NCBI GenBank assembly: GCA_017562135.1
Contig: QEYB01001642.1
Coordinates: 372,001-436,000 of the forward strand
DNA length: 64,000 nt
Source of the DNA: Dipylidium caninum
Taxonomy: Eukaryota > Platyhelminthes > Cestoda > Cyclophyllidea > Dipylidiidae
Direction: 5' to 3'
The notes beneath the pieces were generated by a model. That model made no database searches and had not been told where the DNA came from. It was given only the letters and a program-made list of their open reading frames with translations. The translations under genes and the position numbers were made by a program. The first letter of the stretch is position 1, and each line of letters opens with the position of its first letter. Positions 10,974 through 23,832 of the stretch are shown in pieces.

Positions 10974-13900
10974 ATTTGTTCTCCTTGCAATATTGACGTC
11001 TACTTTTTAGCATGTATTTGGTTTCCTAAAATGTCTTGGTAAAGACCTACACTTATGTTTGATGTATTATTTATCAAAATGCCAACGAATAATTACCCCA
11101 ACTATAATCAACATGGTTATTCTATAACTTTGTCTCCCCCTCGGATTACATTTTTCGTACTGTTGTATCATGTTATTGAACCAGCGAAAATAATTACTCG
11201 GTTATGTGAAAAGTACAATACTTTGAGTTTTGTTTGGTGGAGTAATTTAATTACATAGTTTTACCGTGGGTGACTGCTGGAATGATGTGCAAATTCTGAT
11301 GTGCGCGACTATGGTAATTTGGGTCATCTGGGCATCTTTCATAAAATAGTTATTGTTCTATGATGATGTGGCCAGGCATCGAAGTCACCTTTCTTGAGTC
11401 GGTGGAGTAAAGATAGTCTATTCCTTAACCTGTTACCTTACTTCTAACTTAGTGGTTATGCCATGAAAAATGTACCGCTTCATAGTAGATTTTACAATTA
11501 GTATGTAAGACATGTAGTTCTCAGCCTTGTCCAAGTTTGACACTTTATTTTGGGTTTTCTTTTAAGGATAGACGATTATCCTATCGGGGTTTTGCAATGT
11601 ATGAGAGAGTGACGCTGAAAAATGGTCATTACCAGTTAACAGTCCAGAACAGATGGTGATGCCACTCAAATTTCCACTCAGTCTTCCCACGTGAGTAATG
11701 CTACTAACAGCTTGCTCTATTAAGCTGGGGTCATGCAACCAGTTCCTCGTTTTCAAATTTAGATAACGCTGCTACGATTCTCTAGTCCTTAAGTTTTCCC
11801 AACGCCCACTTGTGTGTGATCGAATTTGTTTGTCAAATCGGCATATCGATGGTGACAAAATCATGAGGTCGAAAAATTATGGGGTCAGTAACTAAGCGAA
11901 TATGGATTTTAAATGAAGATTTCAGTGTTTTTTGCTAAAATGTTAAACGATTAGGTATCTCCGTTTTTTGCCGACAACCTTTTGCATTCATTAAGGCAAT
12001 TTTGTAATTCCGCACTCATGAAATTTCTGATCTTAGCTACCAAAAAAGCTAATTTAACGGGATTTGGCATGCTTAGCGTCATTAAAAACTTTGCCATTTG
12101 AGGAGCTCCGCATGAAACAACGAAATAAATGGTAGTCTGAAGGCGCGCGGTCAAGACTACATGACGGGCGTCAACTTATGCCATCCTAAAACAGACAATT
12201 TTGGGCCAGTGACCAAAAACGTAGGGTTGCGCATTTTCATAGTGGGCAAAAACAACATTTACGTTTTGCTGACTCTAGAGGCTTCGCTTGAATTGATCGT
12301 TCGGTTGTTTCGGGAACCCAAAGTACTGCGTTCCTTTATCATCCCAACAGACAGCATGATTTTTTGGATGAATCTATACTTTTAGTGTCGTCTGGGTTGG
12401 TTTATCTTACATTACTCAGGATCTCTTCTGAGTAGCGTCCTAAACTACTCACTTTTCGTGGCCAGTGTTTTGCCTTTTCAGAAATGGACCAATTTCACTA
12501 TGTTTAAGTTTCAAATTGCAGGTGGTAATGCGTTTCGCCAAACAAATTTCGGTAAGCTGGTGAGGGATATAAAGACCGAGTTTCTTGGACAGTGAAGCTT
12601 TTTTGATCTCTTCCAATGCGTGTATGCGGTGCGTTGAGTTTCTTTGCACTATCACGTGTTATCCTCTGGCGGTCTAAAGTGACAATGGCTGTGAATGATG
12701 TGGGTCGCATTGACTTCAACTGGACGAACGGCCAGATTGTTCAGGATTTTTCAAGGAAAAATCATAACGAAGCCTGGAAAATCAGTTTTGAAGGTGTCTC
12801 TCTTTCAATAAATCACTGATATGCAAGACATAACTTCTTGTGTGCTTGCGATGCCCTCCGGCCTTCCCGGATATAATGCACTGTATGAAGTGCTCGTCTT
12901 ATCCTTCTTTTTTACGTTGGGATAAAAACAAAACCTATACACTTAAACAGTATGCTTTTTTTCTAAATGAGAGGTAGAAGCCCAGACAATAATTAAAGTG
13001 AAGGTTAGGTTCTCTTACAACGCCAAGGAAACAAAAAGTGTAGAATCCATCTGTTGACCAAATCCGCAATCACTTCGTCGCCATCCCATATACTGCATTG
13101 TAGGCAGTGTCATTCCAGGTTGAGAAGGAGGAGGTTACGTACATTGGTCATTTTTTTGCTTCTACTAGAGTGTTTCAACTTGCTCAGACTCCGGTTACTT
13201 TTTTGATTTGTCTTCCTTCCAGGATTTACCTTCAACATCTCGTTCGTACTGTACTCCCTTCAATGCCGTTTCGATTTACTTACCCGACCTAGTAAAAATT
13301 GGGCGATGATACGAGTCGTTAGATTAATGACAATATAGAGTTTATACAGTCGCACTGAGAAAAAACTGCGCACTTAAATCCCCCAATTTGAGCTGCGAAT
13401 GATATATTAAAGATGAGTGATGTAGTTGTTCCGTGTTTAACCGAAATTAATGCAATGGGAAGCGAGTAGGTTGACTCCTACGTCTTTAGGGTCGCGAGTG
13501 AGTGTGGGTAATTTGGCCTGGGGAAGCAACACCTTACTAACGATGTAGGGGTCGTGTCAGCATTCCTCTCTGGGTATCTAATTGCAAATCTCGCCGATTT
13601 ACCTCTCGCTTGAAAGAAGATGAAAGGTCCAACAATTAAATTACGACGAATGTAGGGCGATATTTGGGTGGAAGAGCAAACTCCGAAACGGGGATATGAT
13701 ACTGCATGTGTAAACTAACATAGGTGTCAGTGATAGAGCGCCCAACAGACGGAATAAAAGTGAAGTGCTACGTTCAAGTTGTTACAAGGATTACGTATAA
13801 ATTCTGCGATCAGGTTAAGGAGGATTAATTGCGGAATGACTAAAAATTGAGGACGATGAGGGTATTTTTAGTTTTATGCCATCTCACGTCCAGTTTGGTC

Positions 13901-14311
13901 CATGATGCCGTGCATTTCACTATATTGTCTACCGATAAACACTATTATGTATCTCGAATTAATGTACCTCCCACACTGTATTCATAACACGTAAATGGAT
14001 AGAAGAACACAACAATAACACTATGAGTTTAATAGACGTCAATGATGTGCTTTACTCGCCTTTTAATTGTTTTTGCTTTGTCGGCCTCTAATTTTAGTTA
14101 AAAATAGCTCATTATTGTGCCTAAAATACATTGGTAATTTGTAATGTGTGCCCTCGAGATAAATAGTCGAAATTTTGTGGTATTGCAACAACATTCGCAT
14201 CTTGTAGCAAAATACGCGCCTACATCGTAAACATGTTCCGTACGGGTTTCGGGTCTTCAGCCTGCTATTGGATGAGATACCGCTAAACCCGCCCAACAAT
14301 TCTGTCTACAA
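10974..14311. other. Intergenic interval without a supported gene
   Basis: AT-rich sequence with only short open frames. A 67-codon frame at 12616-12819 holds a peptide (DFSRKNHNEAW) faintly like remnants of retrotransposon open frames, but it is too short to name. I see no promoter, RNA gene or repeat array that I can defend. Confidence 0.4.
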
Positions 14312-15885
14312 ATGGATTGTTCACCGGTGTTCGCCTCTACATTTAGCGGAATTAGCTTCAAGAATCAGGTTCAGTTTAACGAGGCTCTGCGCACTTTTGA
14401 ATTGGTAAATTGCGTACCTTGTTATTTTTTTAGGAAACAGGAACCCGTTATCTTAAAACCTCTCGCCAACCACATCGTGAGGGTACTGTTGAGAAGACCT
14501 TATTCGACTTCAAACACGCTCAGTTCGCATGCGCTAAATATGGGGCTGGTATTAGACGTGGATCGCGAAAGTGAGACATAGCACTGCTGCTGATAATCAC
14601 CGTTCTTTAGACAGTCGCCAACTGGTTGCACTGCTAGATTCTCCGCCTCCAGCACAGGAGGTTCTTTACGAGTCCTTAAATTTGATATGCTTCACAATCA
14701 CCCTCCAGAAGCTATCACCGAAGACTTCAAACTGTCTCTCACGGGAGACGAGTCTTTTTGCGACGAGACACTTAATGCTGTCGCTGCAAACATTGACGGT
14801 ATTTCAGCACCATTTGCGATCACTTTAGACGAACCCGTCGTGGCCGACTTGACAAAAGAATTCTTGGAAATGTTCGCGGAGAAGTCTTTCGATTGTTTCC
14901 AGGATTTGCTATACTTAATGAATACGTTCATGAAGGTAACTCGTTAACAACGGGTCCCATTGGTTTTTCATTTAAGACTACGGGCAGCAATTACGTTATG
15001 AGAAACACTGTCCGCTTTCCCAAGGATTACCCTAATGCAAATAAACTGATTTACAAATCAATTGCATTCGAATGTTACCATTTTGGTACCTACACCAGTT
15101 ATGCAACTATCAGGCGGAAACAAAGGTAAACTTCATTTATTCAGCCGTAATCCTGTAGGACTGTAAAAATTGGATGTAGGTCGAAAATTTACTTTTGTTG
15201 CAAGGGTGATAGACTGCAAGTTGGCAGCTACCAAACAAAGCATAATCACGAGGTGAGTCCGGGGAGCGGTGCTGGAGAACTGAGATTTCCCATTGGTAAA
15301 AACCGCAGAAAAGACCCTTTGTGCCTGGATTACAAGAGAGCCACTGAAGGATTTCCCCTTGACCGATATGAGGACAACTTCGAGGTGGTTGTGACCACGG
15401 ATAACGGCGATCTTAGGCCTCCCTCTAGAAATAGTAGTCATGACAATCACTGGGCTGACACATCCCGCATTGATCCTTATCCGTCCCTTTCGGAAGTAGG
15501 CATTGCTTCTTCTCGACGCATAAACAGAATTCCGACGGCTGTCCTGTTTTCGCAATTGGATTTTTCCCTCGAAAATCTAAAATCCCTGGCCTCTTCTGGT
15601 GGAGCGAGTCGTCTTTTCTCATGTATGCGGGACTTAAGCTCTCTGGAGAACAAATGGAGACGCGAGTTTGATGTGGGCCAATCATGCGACATTGGAGTGC
15701 CCTTCGAGACCTCAGATATCTATACCCACGGAGTTGGAGATTTCGCATCCAAGAAGAGAATAACCACGTATCCCCTATCCAGACGTACTAGTACCCATGG
15801 CGTTCCACTCTTGGGCATTTCTCAACCGCCTGACTTGGAGCAGTCAGAGGCTGAATACGCCCGTCAGCCGTGGTTTTACAACTGA
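14312..15885 (+). CDS. Protein with two tandem FAR1/ZSWIM3-type (WRKY-GCM1-like) zinc-binding domains
   Basis: Five exons, 14312-14404, 14434-14570, 14611-14935, 14977-15125 and 15159-15885, join in frame to 1431 nt (476 residues) through introns of 29, 40, 41 and 33 nt, all GT-AG. The first domain (about residues 25-105) shows FACAKYG, then TGC, then a closing HNH. The second (about residues 175-255) repeats the pattern with FECYHFG, then IGC, then KHNHE. The C...C...H-X-H order is that of the FAR1/FLYWCH branch of the WRKY-GCM1 fold, DNA-binding modules spread by Mutator-like transposons and found in ZSWIM1/3-type proteins. No DDE transposase core and no SWIM motif follow. The last 200 residues are Ser/Arg-rich and unrecognised. 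Likely a domesticated, nuclear DNA-binding protein (inference). The start ATG at 14312 is the first in frame. Confidence 0.72.
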
Positions 15886-16240
15886 TAGATTGTACATCCA
15901 TGGCATCTTGTACAGTACATAACAGTATCTATGTAGTATAGTTTGTGCATTAATGGTACATTTATGCCGTACGAGTCCACGCCCCCATCTGGTCGTGTCA
16001 AAAGATCGTTTTTTGGTCATGTTATAAAGAAAGAAGCAACACAAGGTGCAAGCTGGTTGTGAAATCTCCCAGATAAATAACAAAAGTACACTGTATAAGT
16101 TAATGGGGAAATAACTGAAAAGACAAAATTAAGAGAAACCGGCGAGGCTAGATGATTTCGAGTCGATGAAAGATCGGGCGGCACATGATTGCGGAGATGA
16201 GGCTTCTGTTTAAATGCAGCAGGAAATTAGTCGGCGTGGA
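15886..16240. other. Convergent 3' spacer between the FAR1-type gene and WDR47
   Basis: About 355 nt separates the stop codons of two converging genes. It must hold both 3'UTRs unless these overlap. No perfect AATAAA is seen on the plus strand close to the stop; a related AT-rich stretch (agataaataac) lies near 16070. Confidence 0.4.
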
Positions 16241-19200
16241 TTAGGCTGTTGGGAGCGCCCAACAAACCGCGGTTCTGTCGGCGCTAGTTGTGACGAATGA
16301 AAGGTGGTCCGGGTGCCAACGCGCTTGAATAACCTTGTCCTTGTGCTCAGCTACTTTGACGCAAGCAAGTGGTTGGGAAAGGTCTCCTGCAGCGGAACAG
16401 TACTTTTCACCGGCAACAGTTAATCTAAATTAGACTGTTGTTAATGCGTTTAAGTAGCACATAATGGGAGCATGTTATCACGTAAGAGCTTTCGACGGGT
16501 TCGAGTTTGAGTTCTGTTGAGTAGCACTCGACAGTGCCGCATACTCGACAAATTCTTCAAAAAATAGACTTCCCGCGTCTACGTGAATGCTTATTTTGCT
16601 ACGTAATAACTAGAAACTGATAACTGCTCAACAGCGTTTATAGTATGCGATAGCCAGGCTATTTAACTGACCACCCGAAGTGTAAAAACCGGATAGTAAC
16701 CGAAACTCACATGGGTTGCAGCTAATTCAGGTTTCAGGTAGATTTATATGAAAGATAATCACTAGAATAAACTACAGCTTTCAGGCACTAGTTACTTGAC
16801 CTCACCAAAGTTTTAGCGACTAAACCAGTAGATTTTGAAAGTAGGGTAGGTTGCTGGGATGAGCGTCGGAGATAATTGGGGAAAACAGTTCACGACAAGC
16901 GTGAGTGGCGATACTATGTCGTTACAGGATTGAAAAAAAGCACCGGACTAACAGACTTAGACGTTGCGAAGTGCTGCACAAAACGAGGGACAAGATCAAC
17001 AGTTGACATTACCGTGAAGGTCCGTGACAACGACACGTTTGTCGTAGCTGGCGGAGAGGAGGTAATAATCATGGGGAGCGAATCGGACAGAGCGGATCTC
17101 GCTAGAGTGAGGTCGGTAGGCACTGATATAACGCGCACCGCGAACATCAAAAAGGGAAACTGTGGCATCTTCGTGACCACTCGCCAACACGTTCCCACCA
17201 GCCTCCATGGTCACCGACGCAAAGGGGCTCCCTAAAACACGTACCTCTGGAGCTGAAGCTGAGGCATTTCTTATCGCCAATATGCAAAAACGTTTGGACA
17301 TGAGGCAAACTCGGAGCCCGAAGAGAATAATCGCTCGTGAGCATAAAACGAGTGGATAGTGTTGAATACACCCACATCGAGGTAAGCAATTAGCGGAAAT
17401 GCTGATATAAAGTTTACATCAAAATTACTCGAAAGCATGAGGTCTTAATTAAAGTTTTTGAAGTTAAGTGTGGGATACAGATCGAGTAAATGGCAATACG
17501 AGAATTTTAACAAGGGTAGTGAGTAAAAGAAATACAGGCAAATATTTAAAGAAGCTACAACAGCCTGCTAGAAATTTAGGAGTTTATGGAAACAGCCAGG
17601 AATATAAAGAAGTAGCTAAGTAAATTTAACGTAAGAAAATGGGAATGTTACCAATGCTCTCCCAACATATCACTGCCGATAAGGCAACTTATGCCTTAGT
17701 AATTCTCTGTTTTGCTACATCGAAAAGACCACGACTTACCCTACTTAAAGAACCTCCTGTAATGTACAAGAATTACTAAAACAGTCGTGAGAATGGCTAA
17801 AGGGCAGAAGAATACTACCTTGGACACCAGAGTATGAGGGGATAACGAGGACGGGGGCGGGAGCACGAATATCCCAAAGTCGAGCTGTGGCATCAGCGGA
17901 AGCGGATACGAAGAGTGAGCCAGGTGCCCACACAGTGAGTGCAAAAACAGTAGCCGAGTGACCTGTAAGAACACGCACTGTGGCCGCTGATGAGGACTTT
18001 AGGCGAAGACAATTTTTGGCCGTTGCTGATCCCGACGCAAGCATGCCCGCGCGCTCCACGTCGATTACATAAATGCGGCAATCGCCCGCTCCCGCTGTCA
18101 GCAGGTGGCCGTTACTTGATGACCCAACAACACCTTTCGTGTAGGAAGTCATCTATTCGACGAATGAGAAAAATATGAACAGAACAGCGTCGATAAAGAC
18201 TGCACTCCTCAATTCTAGAAAGTGTAAATCAAGAGAAAAAAAGACCTACCATGAAGGCGATCTCGCGCACGGTTCCATCATGGTGGGTGAGTTGAATGAA
18301 ACTGTCGAAAACAGAGTCTACGGGGGACACCAGTCTCAGGGTCTACACGAAGAAGATGGACAGTCGTATCATTGCTACCAGTGGCGACGATACATCCATC
18401 ACCGCTCCACGCAGTACAATAGATGCTTCCCCGATGGTACTTAGGCCGGTGCATCACCACAGCTGGGTTCGTAGCCTCGTGGTCAGGTCTGATTTAAAGA
18501 ATTTTACATGAGCTAACTCAAGCATGGAGGTAAGGAGCAAGATAGAGGGAAGCCCGAACTGTGCCTCTGTCCGCCTTGCGCAATTATGAGGTGGGTACAC
18601 AACGAAAAATGCGAATAGAAATATTTTGCTTCATAATTCATTAATAGTAGTATTGAGACAAATACTAGTGATAGAACAAATGTAGGCGAAAATGACTGCA
18701 TCTCAAAACCAAGATTCGAAACTAACCACTTTTATCAGTTTCGATTTTATTACACTAATATAAGCGATAAGTTTCGGATTTCGGGTCTTACCTGCCCACT
18801 AGAAGCACAAAAATATTCGGGGCGATCAAAGCGCATTACTAAAATTATGCTAGTAAAGGTTGTAGTATGAAGTGCTATTAATGAAGTCTAACTGGCTTTG
18901 ATGAATAAATAGGATCAAGGAGTTGGTGATGAGCAGAAATGTATCAAAAACACAATGAAGGGAAATTAAAATTAATACTGTCAGAACACACTCACCGAAG
19001 AGCAGAAATGTCAGGAAAGCGACAAATTCGTAGGGTTTTTGAGTTAGAACCAATGGCATAGAATGTACCTAGGGGATGGAAGGCGACAGACCGAATGGGT
19101 TGTGTATCCTCTAGCACCGTGACAGGAAGGTAGTGTGGCGGTGGAACACCATCTCCTTCCTCCTCTCTCTCAATAAGGCGACTAGCATGCCCAACTGAAG

Positions 19201-22200
19201 TGTCCGTTAATCCACTCAGTGCTTCAGATGGGCCACGACCCCCAGGAATTAATTTTGTTTGCTGAAAGAAGGAGAAAGTTTAACCCAGCAATCAAGGCAG
19301 GAAATTAACAAATTACGGATGGTAAATGGAAGTCAGAAGGATTCAAATATAAACAAACAACCCTGGTGGTAGGTATATACACACTTTCCAGCCAAAGAGG
19401 AAATTTGGGAGAAAAAAGTTACAAGCATATTTTAGGAACATATAGAAGTTCTGCCTACCGATTGTTCCATTGGAGCAGATATCATCCTGTCGACTTGATG
19501 TTTCTGGAATTCATTGAAAAGGCTGAAATTTGTATTCACATCTGAAAACCAAATCACATGGAAACGTGGTAGCAGGGGGATTATAAGACTATTTCGAAGA
19601 AATTGCAACAACTAATTTCAAAAAAACAAAAACATCTAAACATGAACTTTAAGGAAATTCTTTGAGCAAACAGGAAAATATAACATGCAAAAATGGTCGA
19701 TTATGGATAAAATAAGAGGCTCACCTGAAGCCGGCGGATCAGAGTCAGTAACAGTAGAGGCGTTCATACTGTTGATTCTATCGCTGTCCATCACAGTGCT
19801 ACCACGAGTGATGTCGCTCTCGGAGACGGGGTGAAGCACGCAATCAGTTGTCCTATCTACACTTCCGGTGGTGATGACGCTACTCGGGACCACAGAGCCT
19901 TGGGTGGCGAAGAGACGGTCGATGGACTGTTGCATCAACGAATTGCGGGTGACGTCAGCGGCGGTGCGCGGTCTCTGACCGTCCCCACTTGGCAGACGGT
20001 AGCTGCCTATCGACTGACTCATCAACTACGGACGGAAGCAAGGAATGTAGAAATATTGTAAACAAAGCGACACTTTCTAAAGCGTCACAAAATTCAAGAA
20101 TGTGTGTCAGAGACATAAGGACTTAAATGAAAACTCCAATTTCCACTGATCATTTAACAGAGTTATGTTAGAATATAGATACAATAGAAACTTCTGAGCA
20201 AACCTGGTAGATGAAAATATACTAAAAAGAGCCGGAGGCGACACAACATGAGGAAACACCATAAAAGTAGACTCTTCGACTCACTCCCGTGCGCGACACT
20301 AAGGAGCTGGCGGCCATGCCGAGTAGAGTGCGGGATCTGGTCGGGCCACCCTGAAGGAGGCTTTGTACAAGCGTAGGTCGGATAGAGGAGCGAATGAGGC
20401 TTTGGGAGAGTGTCTTCGATGTGGCCGAAGGGAGATGAGTATAAGGGAAGATAAGGGGTTTCACGCTAGGCTCGCGCAAAATTTGGTCAACCCACAAATC
20501 GACCGCTTGAGAAGGTTTTTGCAGACGGTGAATGGTTAGGCAGAGTTGACAGGACTCGAAAGGTTGTGTAAATGCGGACTGGGGAAGGGACTGGAGCCAG
20601 GAGTTCAACGAGAGCTCGGGCGCTTCAACAGAGTAGGTCGAGTTACATCCTGTTAGTTGTTCTACGGGTGGCCCAGGAACATCTTCATCAGATGCTTCAT
20701 CTAAGTCGGATCGAAAAATAAACTTGTGAGAGGTGCCTTGGTATAAAGGCCCCCTTCAGTGGTGCGCTGCATGGATTTATATGAAGGTTTGTCATTTTTG
20801 AATAGCGAAGGGTTAGAGAGTACAAGTAAGCAAACACTCGGGAGGTGGATATTTTCATTTAGGTAACAAATTTTACTAGAATAAAAGTTTACTTAGTTTC
20901 GAAGTTATGAATAAGTTAAGTATTTCTCTAAAATTAAATACTGGTCATGGGATGGAGAAAACAATACCGTTTCAACACAAGAAACAGTTCATTGAAAAAG
21001 ATCAAGCAAGAAGGTACCCTAATATCATACAATCTAATTTAAAAATTAGGATGTCACAAGTCTATTGACTAGGTTTGACAAGTTCTCGGATGGAAAATGA
21101 TAGGTGCTATATAATGCATTTAAATTAATACGGAGATATAGCACTGCCAAGAGGGCTCTTCCTACAGGTCTTATAAACCAGTAATTTCGAAAAGGAATAA
21201 CACTCCACAGTTGAATGATCATAAAAGTTGATAGGAATCCATTATACAAGTATTCTACGTCAAGTTATTATAACGAATTGGAGGAGGGGGAGAGAATTTG
21301 TCCGAAAAAATATTTGCTGGCGGGCGGTCGATGTCGCCTTGCAAGTGATCAAGGTTAACTACAGAAACCTACTACACTTCAGAAGGCTGGCAAAAATAAA
21401 TTTATCGAATTCTAAAGCCAGGTAAGAGACAAACCTCATTCGCAAAAAATGAGCAACAGAATGAAAAAACACAATGTTGGAACATGGCCATTTGGAGCTA
21501 GAATATCTCCAAAAAGGACAATTTGATAACACGCTAGGAGACAACACTCTAATCGTAATAAAATAAACAATAATGATGAATCTATTGACCCGTGTCCAAC
21601 TATTTAATTGTCACGTACAAAGTAAGGAGGATTCGTCACTTATAGAATATAAAATATCTTACAAGAGGAGGATAGATTACCAAGACGATGAAAGGCTAAT
21701 AGTGTCTATGTGCCTCCTGCAGTGAGGCTCGCCCTTCATTTTGACTCAATGAATTTGAATAATGTAAATACTAACACAAAATTCCCAGTATTATGCGCTG
21801 AACTAGAAATTCTTCCTTTTATAACAAGGTCTTAAATCAGTGATATAACTCGTTCGCATTAAACAGGCAAAGTTGCAAACAATAAAGCACCTGTTAGGCC
21901 AAAATTCAGCCGTTTTCCGAATCAAAACCCACAAAGGAGCATAGATGAAAATACAAAGTCTTCACTATTACAAGGCACAAAAAATGAGACAAATGGTTGA
22001 AGTCAAATTACCATCTTTAATACTCCTCTTCATAGGATGTAAACGAAGTCTGGAATGAGTTTAGCTTACAATGTAAGTACGAATAAACACTGCATGTCGG
22101 AAAAAATAAGCACTATACCATCAAGCAAGCCACGCAATTTCATTTGGGCATTGCTTTCTGTGGCCATAGAAGCACAAAAGTCTTCGCAGGCCTCGAAGAG

Positions 22201-23832
22201 CAACCCCTTGATTAGCAGTTGCAACAATCGGTCACCTTTCGACTGCCCCAAGGCCTCACGTGGATTGGCGATGTTTAACTGTTGCACCAACGGCGTCAAT
22301 ATGAAATAAAGCTGAAAAATGCAAAAAGGTGGGGTGGTGGCACAAAGGCCCAGATTGGCGGGAACCGAAAAAAACGGGAAACGACCACATATAGAAACAC
22401 ATTTAAGTCAAGAATATGGTAGATTAAATCCCCAATAGCTACGACTGAGTAGGGAAGCCCAAAAAACAAAATAAAACAAAATCCAAAAGAGCTTAAAATC
22501 TCAATGATTTTTAACAGGCAGAATATTTTTTGGAGAGTAACACTACAAATGCACTACAATAGTCCTGGCACCGTAATATTCAACAAGCCTCACTGGCTGC
22601 TATTAGCTAGACGCAAAGTATTGCCTTGGGGGGAAAACGCTCCAACATGTAGGCTATTTGTGGTACGCAATCAAGGAAGTATTCGAAATAAAGGTTATTT
22701 TTTACCAGCCGAGACAATCTGTATTCATCCTTTTCCATAAAAAGAAGTGAATTTGTTACAAACATTGGCCAATTAAATATACGACAGCTAAACCCGCCAT
22801 CTTCATAAAATATTTACCCTTTCATTTACCAATCAAATAAAGAATCTTCGAAATCATATAAAATATAACTTGCTTGAAGATGGCTATTAGCGCATAGTTG
22901 TACGAAACTCCAGTTAAATGAAGTGGCGCTTGGAATCAACTTTTGACATTTTTAACAAACGATCGTAGGATAAATTAAGACAATTGGAAGTGTTAGGGGC
23001 TGGCTAAAAAACTGTGCATAAGAATTTTGAGAAAAGTATAAATGGATTTCCGACAAACCTGCTTGAAACACCGGAGACGACCGAGGCTGGGATTCCAGTC
23101 ACGATAATCGGGATGGCGGTCAAGTTGAGGCAGTGTTAAGAGAAGGGCAAGAGAATTATAATCCGCCTGTGATGGACATTCTGGCTCCAACTCGTTAAGA
23201 CAATCCACCACCTACGTGGAAAGCAAGATACAAAAGGGTAAAAGACCTACTAGCAATAAGGAAAATTGAGGGCTGTTTTAAACGAGATATTATCATTTCA
23301 ATACAAACGAAAGTGTGTGAAGAAAGATGAATTTACTTGGTCAATAGCAGGAAAGTCTCCACGACTTTGCCCATTTTCCTGGAAAGTGTCAGGATCATTC
23401 TCAAAATCACCCTCGCGCAAGCAGAGCAATTCCAAAAATTTCTGTTTAAGAATTATAAAGCGAGCAGGTCTTAAATCCAACTGAAGAGGCGGATCCTTCA
23501 GGGGTTTTAGGTACTCGAGAGCGTCATCCCACTGAAATGCAAATGTAATTAGACTCTGAATCTCATAATAATCATGCATCTCATTGGTAACAAAATTCGC
23601 AAAAACAATGGAACCCCACGCGAGGGTATAATAAAGACATTACGTGGCCTTGAAGTATGAGCTGACGGAAGAACAAAATGTCTTCGTTAAATGAGCCATT
23701 AAGCACACCCGATTCCCTCTCTAAAGCAATTTGGGAGAAAGCAAGACCCCTTTTCTCTAGAAATTCCAAAATCAATTTAAGTATATCCGATTCCAGAATT
23801 GAGAGGTTAACCGGACGTGTACCGAATTCCAT
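16241..23832 (-). CDS. WDR47: WD repeat-containing protein 47 (LisH-CTLH-WD40)
   Basis: Twelve exons read on the minus strand: 23832-23644, 23531-23337, 23211-23059, 22311-22119, 20736-20285, 20025-19725, 19541-19459, 19261-18996, 18488-18250, 18152-17819, 17258-17013 and 16386-16241. Every phase closes, giving about 931 residues (human about 920), provided one surplus base at 18322-18326 is discounted. The N-terminus holds a LisH motif and the start of CTLH ([14 protein letters not shown], then [14 protein letters not shown]). The C-terminal half holds WD40 blades, including [34 protein letters not shown] and [16 protein letters not shown]47 is a microtubule-associated scaffold acting with CAMSAP proteins in neurons and cilia. 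The start ATG at 23832 matches the family start. The longest intron (22118-20737) is 1.4 kb. Confidence 0.93.
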
